NCBI RefSeq assembly: GCF_029870955.1
Contig: NZ_PGFQ01000001.1
Span: 2,542,001 to 2,606,000 of the forward strand
Origin: Sulfitobacter faviae
GTDB lineage: Bacteria > Pseudomonadota > Alphaproteobacteria > Rhodobacterales > Rhodobacteraceae
Length of the DNA: 64,000 nt
Direction of reading: 5' to 3'
Shown: positions 28,786 through 38,526 of the stretch, piece by piece
Position numbering within the stretch: the first letter of the stretch is position 1
How the letters are laid out: each line of letters begins with the position of its first letter
Made by a program: the position numbers and the translations under genes
The notes under the pieces: model-generated
The model's database searches: none
What the model was told of the DNA's origin: nothing
Seen by the model: only the letters and a program-made list of their open reading frames with translations

Positions 28786-29978
28786 TGGCCGAGCGGTTTA
28801 CCGGTAGTTTCACGCAGCAAGAGCCGATCCCCGAAGATGCGATCGAGGCGGCGGTGGCGGTGATGCGCCACGGCCGGTTGCACCGCTATAACACAGCCCC
28901 GGGGGAGGTGGCCGAGGTTGCCCTGCTGGAGCAGGAATTCGCCGCGATGACGGGGGCGAAATACTGCCTCGCCGTGGCCTCGGGCGGCTATGCCATGGCC
29001 ACGGCCCTGCGCGCAGTGGGGGTGAAACCGGGCGACCGGGTGCTGACCAATGCCTTCACACTCGCCCCGGTGCCGGGGGCGATTGCCTCGCTCGGCGCGG
29101 TTCCGGTTTTTGTCGACGTGACTGAACGCTTGGTGATCGACCTCGACGATCTCGCCGCCAAGGCGGATCAGGCCGATGTGCTGCTGCTCAGCCATATGCG
29201 CGGCCATCTGGTGGACATGGACGCTCTGATGGCGCTTTGCGATGCGCGCGGCATCACGGTGATCGAAGATTGCGCCCATACGATGGGGGCGGCGTGGAAC
29301 GGCAAGCCCTCGGGCACGCAGGGGAAACTGGGGTGTTATTCCTGCCAGACCTATAAACATGTGAACGCGGGCGAGGGCGGGTTGCTGATAACCGATGATG
29401 CCGAGGTTGCGGCGCGGGCGATCATGCTGTCAGGGTCTTACATGCTCTATGACCGCCACACCGCCGCGCCGGGGCCGGAGGCTTTTGAGACGATCCGCTA
29501 TGAAACGCCTAATATTTCGGGCCGGATGGACAACCTGCGCGCTGCGGTCCTGCGCCCGCAGTTGCGGCGGCTGCCGGAACAGGTGGTCCGCTGGAATGAG
29601 CGTTATCGGGTGATTGAGGCGGGGTTGCGCGACACGCCGGGGCTCACGGTCATCGACCGGCTCGAGGCGGAGGGCATCGTCGGGTCGTCAATCCAATTCC
29701 TGTTGAAAGGTTGGTCGGCAGAGGATGTCGAGGCGGTGCTGGCGCGCTGCGCTGCGCGCGGGGTGGAGTTGAAATGGTTCGGCAGGGCCGAGCCTATGGG
29801 TTTCACCAGCCGTTACGACACATGGCGCTATGCGCGGGCTGAAAAAATGCCCGCCAGCGATGCGGTGCTGGCGGGGTTGATCGACATGCGCGTGCCGCTG
29901 ACCTTTTCGCTGGAGGATTGCGCCTTGATCGCGCGGATCATCCGGGCCGAGGTCAGCGCCGTTTTTCAGGGGGGCTAG
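28785..29978 (+). CDS. DegT/DnrJ/EryC1/StrS family PLP aminotransferase
   Basis: A 397-residue PLP-dependent enzyme of the sugar aminotransferase fold. The PLP lysine sits in SCQTYKHVNAGEGGLL (around residue 191). Other fold markers are the N-terminal VAVASGGYAMATALRA pocket, VIEDCAHTMGAAWNGK (the Asp that holds the pyridine nitrogen) and the C-terminal VPLTFSLEDC. Members aminate keto-sugars for surface glycans or antibiotics, but some use other ketones, and the sequence around the active site is not diagnostic. Its start overlaps the gph stop by one base, so the two are coupled. It converges on the PPOX-like gene, two bases apart. Confidence 0.85.
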   Translation: MAERFTGSFTQQEPIPEDAIEAAVAVMRHGRLHRYNTAPGEVAEVALLEQEFAAMTGAKYCLAVASGGYAMATALRAVGVKPGDRVLTNAFTLAPVPGAIASLGAVPVFVDVTERLVIDLDDLAAKADQADVLLLSHMRGHLVDMDALMALCDARGITVIEDCAHTMGAAWNGKPSGTQGKLGCYSCQTYKHVNAGEGGLLITDDAEVAARAIMLSGSYMLYDRHTAAPGPEAFETIRYETPNISGRMDNLRAAVLRPQLRRLPEQVVRWNERYRVIEAGLRDTPGLTVIDRLEAEGIVGSSIQFLLKGWSAEDVEAVLARCAARGVELKWFGRAEPMGFTSRYDTWRYARAEKMPASDAVLAGLIDMRVPLTFSLEDCALIARIIRAEVSAVFQGG

Positions 29979-29980
29979 GC

Positions 29981-30457
29981 TTAGAAACGGATGGTGCCGT
30001 GTTTGCCCATGTCGGGATTTTGGCCGGTCATCTGCGCCTTGCCGATCTCATAGAGGAACTTGAACCCACCATCGGTCGCCCAAACCTCGGCTTCGGTGAG
30101 GTCAAAGCGGATCAGCTGCACATCCGGGTCTTGCTTGCCGTCCTCGAACCATGCGCCCGCGATGGCGTTCCAAATCTTGTCCAACTCAGTCGGGTTGGTC
30201 ACGGCGGAAACATGGCCGTCGATCCGCGCCCAGAGGGATTCGTCCTTGCTGGCGATCAGGTATTCAGCGGCGGCGCGTCCTTCGGCGGATTGCGCCAGAT
30301 CGGTGCCTTTGGCGGTGATGAACCACAGCACGGCGGCGCGGTCGTCTTCGTCGATGTAATGGGTCATCGGGATCGCGCGGGCGGTCTTGGTCATCAGCAT
30401 CCCGGCGCGGGTGTCGTCCAGACGGTCCCAGAACTCTTTCTTCAGATCATCGCTCAT
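29981..30457 (-). CDS. Pyridoxamine 5'-phosphate oxidase-fold protein (general stress protein 26-like)
   Basis: A 158-residue flavin-binding split-barrel protein. MLMTKTARAIPMTHYIDEDDRAAVLWFITAKGTD and IDGHVSAVTNPTELDKIWN match the general-stress-protein-26 branch of the PPOX superfamily; such proteins bind FMN or FAD and are not classical PdxH. The start is ambiguous: ATG 30457 (MSDDLKKEFW) has a GAG eight bases upstream, and ATG 30463 adds only two residues. It is divergent from ivd, sharing a 143-base intergenic region. A role in oxidative or general stress is family-based only. Confidence 0.8.
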   Translation of the reverse strand: MSDDLKKEFWDRLDDTRAGMLMTKTARAIPMTHYIDEDDRAAVLWFITAKGTDLAQSAEGRAAAEYLIASKDESLWARIDGHVSAVTNPTELDKIWNAIAGAWFEDGKQDPDVQLIRFDLTEAEVWATDGGFKFLYEIGKAQMTGQNPDMGKHGTIRF

Positions 30458-30537
30458 TTGCATCTCGCTTTGTTGTAGTGTTCGCTTGGTCGCAGGGCCA
30501 ACCCGCCGCGGCGCGGGGCGGTTCCACATCGCGCCGC

Positions 30538-30581
30538 TTGACGCAAAGCGGGCGGGGCGGTAGGTAATGAACAAGCGTTCA
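30538..30581 (+). promoter_or_regulatory. Candidate promoter and dyad operator of the leucine-degradation operon
   Basis: TTGACG (30538-30543) and TAGGTA (30561-30566) are spaced by 17 bases, a plausible sigma-70 promoter with a weak -10. Overlapping the predicted start site is a perfect dyad TGAAC-AAGC-GTTCA (30568-30581), a size and place typical of TetR-family operators. ivd begins at 30601 after GGGGGAGAAG. The regulator is not in this window. Confidence 0.45.
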
Positions 30582-30600
30582 ATAAATCGGGGGAGAAGCC

Positions 30601-31761
30601 GTGTTCAACGCAAGTATGCAGTTTGATCTGGGAGAAGACGTCGCGGCCATGCGGGAGATGGTGCACCGCTGGGCGCAGGAGCGCATCAAGCCGATGGCCG
30701 CCGAGATCGACAGCAAGAACGAATTCCCCGCCGAGCTTTGGCAGGAAATGGGCGAGTTGGGCCTGCTGGGCATGACCGTCGAGGAAGAGTTCGGCGGCTC
30801 GGGGCTGGGCTATGTCGCCCATACCGTCGCGGTGGAAGAGATTGCCCGGGCCTCGGCTTCGGTCTCGCTCTCCTACGGGGCGCATTCCAACCTCTGCGTG
30901 AACCAGATCAAGTTGAACGGCACCCCGGAGCAAAAGGCGCAGTTCCTGCCCAAGCTCTGCTCGGGCGAGCATGTCGGTGCGTTGGCCATGTCCGAAGTGG
31001 GCGCGGGCAGTGACGTGGTCAGCATGAAGCTGCATGCCGAGAAGCGGAACGACCACTTCCGTCTGAACGGCAACAAGTATTGGATCACCAACGGCCCCGA
31101 CGCCGAGACGCTGGTGGTCTATGCCAAGACCGACCCCGAGGCCGGCTCCAAAGGCATCACCGCCTTCCTGATCGAGAAGTCGATGAAGGGGTTCTCGACC
31201 TCCAAGCATTTCGACAAGCTCGGCATGCGCGGCTCCAACACCGCCGAGTTGATCTTCGAGGACTGCGAAGTGCCCTTCGAGAACATCCTCGGCGAAGAGG
31301 GCAAGGGCGTGCGCGTGCTGATGTCGGGCCTCGATTACGAGCGCGTCGTGCTGGCGGGCATCGGCCTCGGCATCATGGCCGCCTGTCTGGACGAGATCAT
31401 GCCCTACATGGCCGAGCGCAAGCAGTTCGGCCAGCGCATCGGGGATTTCCAACTGATGCAGGGCAAGATGGCGGATATGTACACCGCGATGAACTCGGCG
31501 CGGGCCTATGTCTACAGCGTGGCGCAGGCCTGTGACCGCGGCGACGTGACCCGTCAGGACGCGGCGGCCTGCTGCCTCTATGCCTCTGAGCAAGCCATGG
31601 TGCAGGCGCATCAGGCGGTGCAGGCGATGGGCGGCGCGGGCTACCTTTCCGATAACCCGGTGGGCCGCATCTTCCGCGATGCCAAGCTGATGGAGATCGG
31701 TGCGGGCACCTCCGAGATCCGCCGTATGTTGGTGGGCCGTGAGATGATGGGGGCGATGTGA
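30601..31761 (+). CDS. ivd: Isovaleryl-CoA dehydrogenase
   Basis: A 386-residue FAD acyl-CoA dehydrogenase that oxidises isovaleryl-CoA to 3-methylcrotonyl-CoA in leucine breakdown. Marks are the N-terminal [37 protein letters not shown] (FAD and substrate site), [13 protein letters not shown], and [16 protein letters not shown]. The last holds the Glu that in isovaleryl-CoA dehydrogenases acts as catalytic base, unlike the position used in medium-chain enzymes. The start is GTG 30601 with an excellent RBS. It leads the liu operon; the stop overlaps the next gene's ATG (TGATG). The downstream mcc, HMG-CoA lyase and hydratase genes confirm the substrate. Confidence 0.94.
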   Translation: MFNASMQFDLGEDVAAMREMVHRWAQERIKPMAAEIDSKNEFPAELWQEMGELGLLGMTVEEEFGGSGLGYVAHTVAVEEIARASASVSLSYGAHSNLCVNQIKLNGTPEQKAQFLPKLCSGEHVGALAMSEVGAGSDVVSMKLHAEKRNDHFRLNGNKYWITNGPDAETLVVYAKTDPEAGSKGITAFLIEKSMKGFSTSKHFDKLGMRGSNTAELIFEDCEVPFENILGEEGKGVRVLMSGLDYERVVLAGIGLGIMAACLDEIMPYMAERKQFGQRIGDFQLMQGKMADMYTAMNSARAYVYSVAQACDRGDVTRQDAAACCLYASEQAMVQAHQAVQAMGGAGYLSDNPVGRIFRDAKLMEIGAGTSEIRRMLVGREMMGAM

Positions 31762-32246
31762 TGCGCGCCCTCCTGCTGGGCTGCGCGTTTTTGGCGGGGC
31801 CGGTATCCGCGCAGGACATCACCTATTCCGATGCCGCCACGGCGGACTGTCTGGCCGGGGCCGAGGAGTTCACCGACCAGCGCGCCTGCATTGGCCTGTC
31901 GGCCAACCTCTGCATGGAGGGGCCGGGCGGCTATTCGACCGTCGGCATGGGCGGGTGTCGCGATGCTGAGTTGACCTTTTGGGATGGCCTGCTGAACGAG
32001 AATTACCGCGCCCGCATGGTGCAGGCGAAATCCGCCGATGAGGAGAATGCCCTCTACCAACCGCAACTGCCTTCGCAGGCCGAGGCGCTGCGTGACATGC
32101 AGCGCGCGTGGATTACCTTCCGCGATGCCGCCTGCGATTATGAACGCAGCCAATGGGGCGGTGGCACAGGCGGCGGACCTGCAACCTTGGCCTGCCTGAT
32201 GCAGATGACGGGGGAACAGGCGCTGCGTTTGGGGGCGGCCTATTAA
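31761..32246 (+). CDS. Exported DUF1311 / lysozyme-inhibitor LprI-like protein
   Basis: A 161-residue secreted protein. A signal peptide ([17 protein letters not shown]) precedes a Cys-rich mature domain of the DUF1311 (LprI N-terminal-like) type, recognised by LRDMQRAWITFRDAACDYE and the closing ACLMQMTGEQALRLG. Six Cys residues in the mature part suggest disulfides. It is translationally coupled to ivd through TGATG, although it has no obvious part in leucine catabolism. Homologues of the LprI type bind lysozyme, but many DUF1311 proteins have no known role. Confidence 0.8.
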   Translation: MRALLLGCAFLAGPVSAQDITYSDAATADCLAGAEEFTDQRACIGLSANLCMEGPGGYSTVGMGGCRDAELTFWDGLLNENYRARMVQAKSADEENALYQPQLPSQAEALRDMQRAWITFRDAACDYERSQWGGGTGGGPATLACLMQMTGEQALRLGAAY

Positions 32247-32288
32247 CCGCGTCTCGCTGTGTCGGCCAAACAGGACGGAGGGATCAGG

Positions 32289-32690
32289 ATGGAAAACCTG
32301 ATAGAACTGGAGACAGAAGGCGGTGTGATGCACCATTTTCTGCCTTGGCTGATCGAGGGTTTCGAGATCCTCGCCGCGGTCATCGACATTGCCGCCATCA
32401 TTCTGCTGCTGATCGGGGCGGCACGTTTCCTGACCGGGGTGACGATCGCCGAGATCGCCCAGAAGGGGCCAGAGCGCGTCCGCCGCACCAACCGCGAGCG
32501 GATCGAACTGGGGCGCTACATCCTTGCCGGGCTGGAGCTTTTCATCGTCTCGGACGTGATCCACACCGCCATCAGCCTGCGGTTTGCGGACCTGCTCTTC
32601 CTTCTGATGCTGGTCATCATCCGCTCCATCACCTCCTACTTCCTTGACCGGGAACTGGAGCAACTGAAGAAGGAACTTGGCCGTGACTGA
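32289..32690 (+). CDS. DUF1622 family small membrane protein
   Basis: A 133-residue membrane protein with three hydrophobic helices (about residues 18-40, 70-86 and 88-107) and the RERIELGRYILAGLELFIVSDV segment characteristic of DUF1622. The C-terminus is charged (EQLKKELGRD). No enzymatic motif is seen. The start at 32289 has GGAGG upstream. It overlaps the following flavodoxin-like gene by 8 bases and sits inside the liu operon without an evident metabolic reason. Confidence 0.8.
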   Translation: MENLIELETEGGVMHHFLPWLIEGFEILAAVIDIAAIILLLIGAARFLTGVTIAEIAQKGPERVRRTNRERIELGRYILAGLELFIVSDVIHTAISLRFADLLFLLMLVIIRSITSYFLDRELEQLKKELGRD

Positions 32691-33399
32691 TTATTCCGAT
32701 CTCAATGCGCTCTACGTCAACTGCTCGCTCAAGAAGACCCCGGGCGACAGCCACACCCAGCTCTTGATGAACGCCAGCGCGGGCATCATGGAGGCGCAGG
32801 GCGTGGGTGTCGAACATCTCTACTTGCTGGATTACCAAGTGCCACCCGGCGTCTATCCTGACATGACCGAACACGGCTGGGACCGCGACGACTGGCCCGC
32901 GATCTGGCAAAAGGTGCTGGCCGCCGACATTCTGATCATCGGTACGCCTTTGTGGCTGGGCGAGGAAAGCAGCACCTGCCGCGTGCTGATCGAGCGGCTC
33001 TATGCGATGTCGGGCGAGCTCAACGACAAGGGCCAGTCGGTCTTCTACGGCAAGGTCGGCGGTACCGTGGTGACGGGCAACGAGGACGGTATCAAACATG
33101 TCGCCATGACCACCGGTTTCGCGATGAACCATCTTGGCTACACGATCCCGCCGCAGGCCGATTGTGGCTGGATTGGCGAGGCCGGGCCGGGGCCGTCTTA
33201 CGGCGATGAGGTGGACGGCAAGCGCGCGGGTTTCGATAACGAGTTCACGCAGCGCAACACCACGATCATGACATGGAACGCCTTGCATCTGGCACGGATG
33301 CTGAAACACGCGGGCGGCTACCCGCGTGAGGGCAACGACCGCAACGCCTGGGACGCGGGCGCGCGGTTCGATTTCGAAAATCCGGAGTACCGAAGCTGA
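32683..33399 (+). CDS. Flavodoxin-like NAD(P)H-dependent oxidoreductase (FMN reductase family)
   Basis: A 238-residue protein with a flavodoxin-like fold. NALYVNCSLKKTPGDSHT at the N-terminus corresponds to the FMN phosphate loop, IIGTPLWLGEESSTC around residue 87 to the second FMN loop, and GGTVVTGNEDGIKHV to the third. It probably reduces a quinone or azo-type acceptor with NAD(P)H. The start is most likely GTG 32683 (AAGGA upstream), overlapping the DUF1622 gene. A flavin reductase here might support ivd electron flow, but ETF is the known acceptor, so this is speculative. Confidence 0.8.
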   Translation: MTDYSDLNALYVNCSLKKTPGDSHTQLLMNASAGIMEAQGVGVEHLYLLDYQVPPGVYPDMTEHGWDRDDWPAIWQKVLAADILIIGTPLWLGEESSTCRVLIERLYAMSGELNDKGQSVFYGKVGGTVVTGNEDGIKHVAMTTGFAMNHLGYTIPPQADCGWIGEAGPGPSYGDEVDGKRAGFDNEFTQRNTTIMTWNALHLARMLKHAGGYPREGNDRNAWDAGARFDFENPEYRS

Positions 33400-33400
33400 T

Positions 33401-34906
33401 ATGAAGAACGAAGGCGACTGGCCCATCTGGCAGGGCAACATGGCGGCGCAATGCCTCGCCCAGCCCGATGATGCACTGGCGATCATCGATCTGACCGCTA
33501 CAGAACGGCGCGACGTGAGCTACGGCGCGCTGCACGAGATGGTCGACGGTCTGACCCGCGCGCTGAAAACGCAGGTCGCGCCCGGTGACCGCGTCGGCGT
33601 GCTGCTCAGCCAGTCGCCTTGGTGTGCGGCGGCGCATCTGGCGATCTGGAAGATCGGCGCGATCTCGGTGCCGCTGTTCAAACTGTTCAAACGGGACGCG
33701 CTGGCCAGCCGCGTGGGCGACGCAGGCTGCGAGATCGTGCTGACCGATGCGGAAGGCGCGGAACTGCTCGGCGATTTGGCCACCCCGTGGATCGCGGCGG
33801 AGGCGGGCGTGGCGGGCGAGGCGGTGGACTTCGCCGAGGTCGGCCCCGAAGACCCCGCCGTGCTAATCTACACCTCCGGGACCACCGGCACGCCGAAAGG
33901 CGCGTTGCACGGGCACCGGGTGCTCTCGGGCCATCTGCCGGGCGTGTCGGTCAGTCATGACCATCTGGGGCAGGCGGGCGATTGCCTCTGGACCCCGGCG
34001 GATTGGGCGTGGATCGGCGGGCTTTTCGACGTGGCGATGCCCGCGCTGGCGCTTGGCGTGCCGGTGGTGGCCACCCGGATGCCCAAGTTCACCGTCGAGG
34101 GCTGCGCCGAGGTGATCGCGAAAGGCGAGGTGCGCAATGTGTTCTTCCCACCGACTGCGCTGCGGATGCTTAAGGCCGCTGATGTATCCTTGCCCGGCCT
34201 GCGCTCGGTCGCCAGCGGCGGCGAGCCTTTGGGAGCGGAGATGCTGGCATGGGGTCGGGAAGCGTTTGGGCTCGAGATCAACGAGTTCTACGGCCAGACC
34301 GAATGTAACATGGTGGCTTCCAGCTGCGGCGTGGATTTCCCCGCCCAGCCCGGCTGCATCGGCAAGCCGGTGCCCGGCTTCGAGATCGCCGTGCTCGATG
34401 CGGACGGAGAGCCCACCGATGCGGAAGGCGACGTGGCGGTGCGCAAAGGCGCGCCGTCGTTGATGCTGCGCTACTGGAACCGGCCCGAGGAGACGGCGGC
34501 CAAGTTCCACGGCGACTGGCTGCTCACTGGCGACCGCGGCATCTGGGAGGGCGACTACCTGCGCTTCGTGGGACGCGAGGATGACGTGATCACCTCCGCC
34601 GGCTACCGCATCGGCCCGGCAGAGATCGAGGATTGCCTGCTTACGCATTCTGCCGTGGCGACCTGCGGCGTGGTTGGCAAGCCCGACGCGCTCCGCACCG
34701 AGATCGTGAAGGCCTATGTGGTGCTGAAACCGGATGCGGAGGTCGAAGCAAAGGAACTGCAGGACTGGGTGAAGGAAAGGCTCGCCAGCTATTCCTACCC
34801 GCGCGAGATCGCTTTCGTGCAGGACCTGCCCATGACCGTCACCGGCAAGGTGATCCGCAAGGAATTGAAGCGTCTGGCGGCGCGAGAGAATGAGGACGTA
34901 ACATGA
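33401..34906 (+). CDS. AMP-dependent acyl-CoA synthetase
   Basis: A 501-residue ANL-superfamily ligase that activates a carboxylic acid to its CoA thioester through an acyl-AMP. The P-loop motif [16 protein letters not shown] is at about residue 155; [23 protein letters not shown] and the hinge-region [23 protein letters not shown] follow, with the C-terminal catalytic Lys in [13 protein letters not shown]. The liu context suggests a branched-chain acid (for example isovalerate) or acetoacetate as substrate; the sequence alone does not tell which. Its stop overlaps mccB by four bases (ATGA). Confidence 0.9.
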   Translation: MKNEGDWPIWQGNMAAQCLAQPDDALAIIDLTATERRDVSYGALHEMVDGLTRALKTQVAPGDRVGVLLSQSPWCAAAHLAIWKIGAISVPLFKLFKRDALASRVGDAGCEIVLTDAEGAELLGDLATPWIAAEAGVAGEAVDFAEVGPEDPAVLIYTSGTTGTPKGALHGHRVLSGHLPGVSVSHDHLGQAGDCLWTPADWAWIGGLFDVAMPALALGVPVVATRMPKFTVEGCAEVIAKGEVRNVFFPPTALRMLKAADVSLPGLRSVASGGEPLGAEMLAWGREAFGLEINEFYGQTECNMVASSCGVDFPAQPGCIGKPVPGFEIAVLDADGEPTDAEGDVAVRKGAPSLMLRYWNRPEETAAKFHGDWLLTGDRGIWEGDYLRFVGREDDVITSAGYRIGPAEIEDCLLTHSAVATCGVVGKPDALRTEIVKAYVVLKPDAEVEAKELQDWVKERLASYSYPREIAFVQDLPMTVTGKVIRKELKRLAARENEDVT

Positions 34907-36507
34907 AACTGACATCCCAAGCCCTGCCATCCTCGGATGCCTACAAGGCCAACGAGATGGCGCATCTGAAAGCCCTGAGCGAGGTTCGAGAGGCCGCCGA
35001 AGCTGCCGCTTTGGGCGGTGGCGAGAAGTCCCGCGCGCGGCATGAAAGCCGTGGCAAGATGCTGCCGCGTGAGCGGGTGGCGAACCTTCTCGACCCCGGC
35101 AGCCCGTTTCTGGAGATCGGAGCGACGGCGGCGCATGGGCTTTATGACGGTGCCGCGCCCTGTGCAGGCGTTATCGCGGGCATTGGCCGGGTGCAGGGCC
35201 ACGAGGTCATGGTGGTCTGCAACGACGCCACCGTGAAGGGCGGCACCTATTACCCGATGACGGTGAAAAAACACCTCCGCGCGCAGGAGATCGCCGAGGC
35301 GAACCATCTGCCCTGCATCTATCTGGTGGACTCGGGCGGCGCGAACCTGCCCAACCAGGACGAGGTTTTCCCCGACCGCGACCATTTCGGCGCGATCTTC
35401 TACAATCAGGCGCGGATGAGCGCCAAGGGCATCGCTCAGATCGCCGTGGTCATGGGCTCCTGCACCGCCGGCGGCGCTTACGTGCCCGCGATGTCGGACG
35501 TGACGATCATCGTGAAGGAACAGGGCACGATCTTCCTCGCCGGCCCGCCGCTGGTGAAGGCCGCGACGGGCGAGGTGGTCAGCGCCGAAGACCTCGGCGG
35601 CGGTGACGTGCACACGCGTCTTTCGGGCGTGGCGGATTACCTGGCCGAGGACGACGCCCATGCGCTGGCACTGGCGCGCCGCGCTGTGGGGCAGCTTAAC
35701 AAGAGCAAGCCCAAGACGGTGGACTGGGCCAGCCCCGAAGAGCCAGCCTATGACCCCGCCGAAATGCTGGGCGTCGTGCCCGCCGACCTGCGCACGCCCT
35801 ATGACATCCGCGAGGTGATCATGCGGCTGGTCGACGGCAGCCGCTTTGACGAGTTCAAGTCCCGCTTTGGCGAAACGCTGGTCTGCGGCTTTGCCCATGT
35901 GAAGGGCTGCCCCATCGGCATCATCGCCAACAACGGGGTGCTGTTTTCCGAAGCCGCCCAGAAGGGCGCGCATTTTGTGGAGCTTTGCAGCCAGCGCAAC
36001 ATCCCGCTGGTCTTCTTGCAGAACATCACCGGCTTCATGGTCGGCCGCAGATACGAGAACGAGGGCATCGCGCGCCACGGCGCCAAGATGGTGACGGCGG
36101 TGGCCACCACCAATGTGCCCAAGATCACCATGCTGGTGGGCGGCTCGTTTGGGGCGGGCAACTACGGCATGTCGGGGCGCGCCTATAGGCCGCGGTTCCT
36201 CTGGACATGGCCCAACAGCCGCATTTCCGTCATGGGCGGCGCGCAGGCGGCGGGCGTTCTGGCCACCGTCAAGCGCGACGCGATGGAACGCGCGGGCGAG
36301 ACATGGACCGAGGAGGAAGAGACCGCCTTCAAACAGCCGACGATTGATATGTTCGAGGAACAAAGCCACCCGCTTTATGCCTCGGCACGGCTGTGGGACG
36401 ACGGGATCATCGATCCGCGCAAAAGCCGCGACGTGCTCTACCTGAGCCTCTCGGCCAGCCTGAACGCGCCGATCGAGCCGACGAAATTTGGATTGTTCCG
36501 GATGTGA
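34903..36507 (+). CDS. mccB: 3-methylcrotonyl-CoA carboxylase beta (carboxyltransferase) subunit
   Basis: A 534-residue carboxyltransferase that moves CO2 from biotin to 3-methylcrotonyl-CoA. It has the two crotonase-like halves: N-terminal [23 protein letters not shown] with [15 protein letters not shown], and C-terminal [29 protein letters not shown] with [12 protein letters not shown]; these residues form the acyl-CoA and biotin oxyanion holes. The N-terminus ([14 protein letters not shown]) is typical of MccB rather than PccB. The partner mccA follows after 79 bases that hold a G/C hairpin. Confidence 0.95.
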   Translation: MKLTSQALPSSDAYKANEMAHLKALSEVREAAEAAALGGGEKSRARHESRGKMLPRERVANLLDPGSPFLEIGATAAHGLYDGAAPCAGVIAGIGRVQGHEVMVVCNDATVKGGTYYPMTVKKHLRAQEIAEANHLPCIYLVDSGGANLPNQDEVFPDRDHFGAIFYNQARMSAKGIAQIAVVMGSCTAGGAYVPAMSDVTIIVKEQGTIFLAGPPLVKAATGEVVSAEDLGGGDVHTRLSGVADYLAEDDAHALALARRAVGQLNKSKPKTVDWASPEEPAYDPAEMLGVVPADLRTPYDIREVIMRLVDGSRFDEFKSRFGETLVCGFAHVKGCPIGIIANNGVLFSEAAQKGAHFVELCSQRNIPLVFLQNITGFMVGRRYENEGIARHGAKMVTAVATTNVPKITMLVGGSFGAGNYGMSGRAYRPRFLWTWPNSRISVMGGAQAAGVLATVKRDAMERAGETWTEEEETAFKQPTIDMFEEQSHPLYASARLWDDGIIDPRKSRDVLYLSLSASLNAPIEPTKFGLFRM

Positions 36508-36520
36508 TCGCCGCGCGGCT

Positions 36521-36540
36521 CCGGGGGGACCCCCCCCCGG
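36521..36540 (+). promoter_or_regulatory. G/C-only hairpin in the mccB-mccA gap
   Basis: CCGGGGGG (36521-36528), one A, then nine C and GG (36530-36540), giving an eight-pair near-continuous stem with almost no loop. It stands 14 bases after the mccB stop and 46 before the mccA start, and lacks a T-tract. It may be an mRNA-processing or stabilising stem. The C9 run is also a likely place for base-count error. Confidence 0.5.
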
Positions 36541-36586
36541 AACGCGCGCCATATTTGGAGCCAGAAAGAGATGAAAAGGGTAGGGC

Positions 36587-38526
36587 ATGTTTGACACGAT
36601 CCTGATTGCGAACCGGGGTGAGATCGCCTGCCGGGTGATGGAAACGGCGCAGGCCATGGGGGTGCGCTGCGTGGCGGTGTATTCGGACGCGGATGCGGGC
36701 GCGAAACATGTCGCCATGGCAGATGCCGCGGTGCATATCGGCGGCTCGGCACCGGCGGAGAGTTATCTGAAGGGCGATGTGATCATCCAAGCGGCGCGCG
36801 ATACCGGCGCGCAGGCGATCCATCCGGGCTACGGGTTTCTCAGCGAGAACCCCGATTTCGTGGAGGCGGTCGAGGCCGCGGGGCTGACCTTCATCGGGCC
36901 CTCGGCCCAGGCGATCCGGGCCATGGGGCTCAAGGACGCCGCCAAGGCGTTGATGGTCGAGGCGGGCGTGCCAGTCGTGCCGGGCTATCACGGGGCGGAT
37001 CAGGACGATGCGCTGCTGGCGCGCGAGGCCGAGAAGATCGGCTATCCGGTGCTGATCAAGGCGGTCGCCGGGGGCGGCGGCAAGGGGATGCGTCTGGTCG
37101 AGGAGGCCGGGGGCTTTCAGGCGGCACTGGAGTCTGCGCGCTCCGAGGCCAAGACCGCCTTCGGCAACCCGGGCGTTCTGGTCGAGAAATTCGTCACCAA
37201 GCCGCGCCACATCGAGGTGCAGGTTTTTGGCGACGGCACCCATGCGGTGCATCTGTTCGAACGCGACTGCTCGCTCCAGCGCCGCCACCAGAAGGTGATC
37301 GAGGAGGCGCCCGCGCCGGGCATGACGGAAGAGATGCGCGACGCCATGGGCCAAGCGGCGGTGCGCGCGGCCGAGGCCATTGGCTATGCCGGGGCGGGGA
37401 CGGTGGAATTCATCGTCGACGGCTCGGGCGGGCTTTCGACCGACGGGTTCTTCTTTATGGAGATGAACACGCGTCTTCAGGTGGAGCATCCGGTGACCGA
37501 ACTGGTGACCGGGGTCGATCTGGTGGAATGGCAATTGCGGGTCGCGGCGGGCGAAGCGCTGCCGAAGCGGCAGGATGAACTCACGATAGACGGCCATGCC
37601 TTTGAGGCGCGGCTCTATGCCGAGGACGTGCCGAAGGGTTTCCTGCCCGCCACCGGGACGCTCACGCATCTGTCCTTCACCCCCAGACCCGCGCCGACAG
37701 CGGCGTGCGGGCGGGCGACACGATCAGCCCCTTCTACGATCCGATGATCGCCAAGGTCATCGTGCATGGGTCGACGCGCGACGTGGCGCTGTCGCGGATG
37801 CGCGCGGCGCTGAAGGGATGTGAAGTCGGCGGCACGGTCACCAACCTCGCCTTCCTCGGCGCGCTGGCCGAGCACGAGGGGTTCGCCAAGGGCGAGGTGG
37901 ATACCGGCCTGATCGCGCGCGACATCGAGGCGCTGACCGCGCAGCCCGAGGTGCCGGGGCGGCATGTCGCGCTGGCCGGGATGGCAGCACTTGGGCTGGA
38001 CCAGCCGCAGGCGGAGGCCGGGTTCAACCTTTGGCGGCCCCTGCGGCATCAGGTGATGCTAGGCCGCGAGGGCGAGGAGCATCTGCTTAAAGTGCGGGTG
38101 CTCTCAGAAGACGTGCAGCTTTGGACCGTGGGCGATCACGAGGTGCGCGCCGAGCGCATCGCGGGGCGCTGGAAGATCGACGGCCATATAGCGCCTGCGG
38201 TCTCGGTCGCCGGCGACGTGGTCACGGTGTTTGATGCCTATGGCATCGCCTTTGACGTGATCGACCCGCTGGCCCGCGCCGCCGCCGCCCATGGTGACGG
38301 CAATATCGTCGAAGCGCCGATGCCGGGGCTCGTCCGCGCGATCGACGCCGAGGTCGGCCAGAGCGTTGCCAAGGGCGACCGTCTGGCGGTGCTGGAGGCG
38401 ATGAAGATGGAACATTCGCTGCTCGCCGCGCGCGACGGCGTGGTGGCCGAGGTGTTGGCAGAGGCCGGCGATCAGGTCGAGGCCGGCGCGGCGCTGGTGC
38501 GTCTGGAAGCCGAGGAGGGCGCATGA
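36587..38526 (+). CDS. mccA: 3-methylcrotonyl-CoA carboxylase alpha (biotin carboxylase/BCCP) subunit (one-base deletion)
   Basis: Biotin-dependent subunit that carboxylates its own biotin with ATP and bicarbonate. The biotin carboxylase part starts [14 protein letters not shown] and has the ATP-grasp loop [32 protein letters not shown] and [17 protein letters not shown]. The frame is lost after [30 protein letters not shown] continues in another frame. Restoring one C in 37680-37684 yields 646 residues. The C-terminal biotinyl domain has [10 protein letters not shown], whose Lys is biotinylated. It overlaps the GST gene by four bases. Confidence 0.94.
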
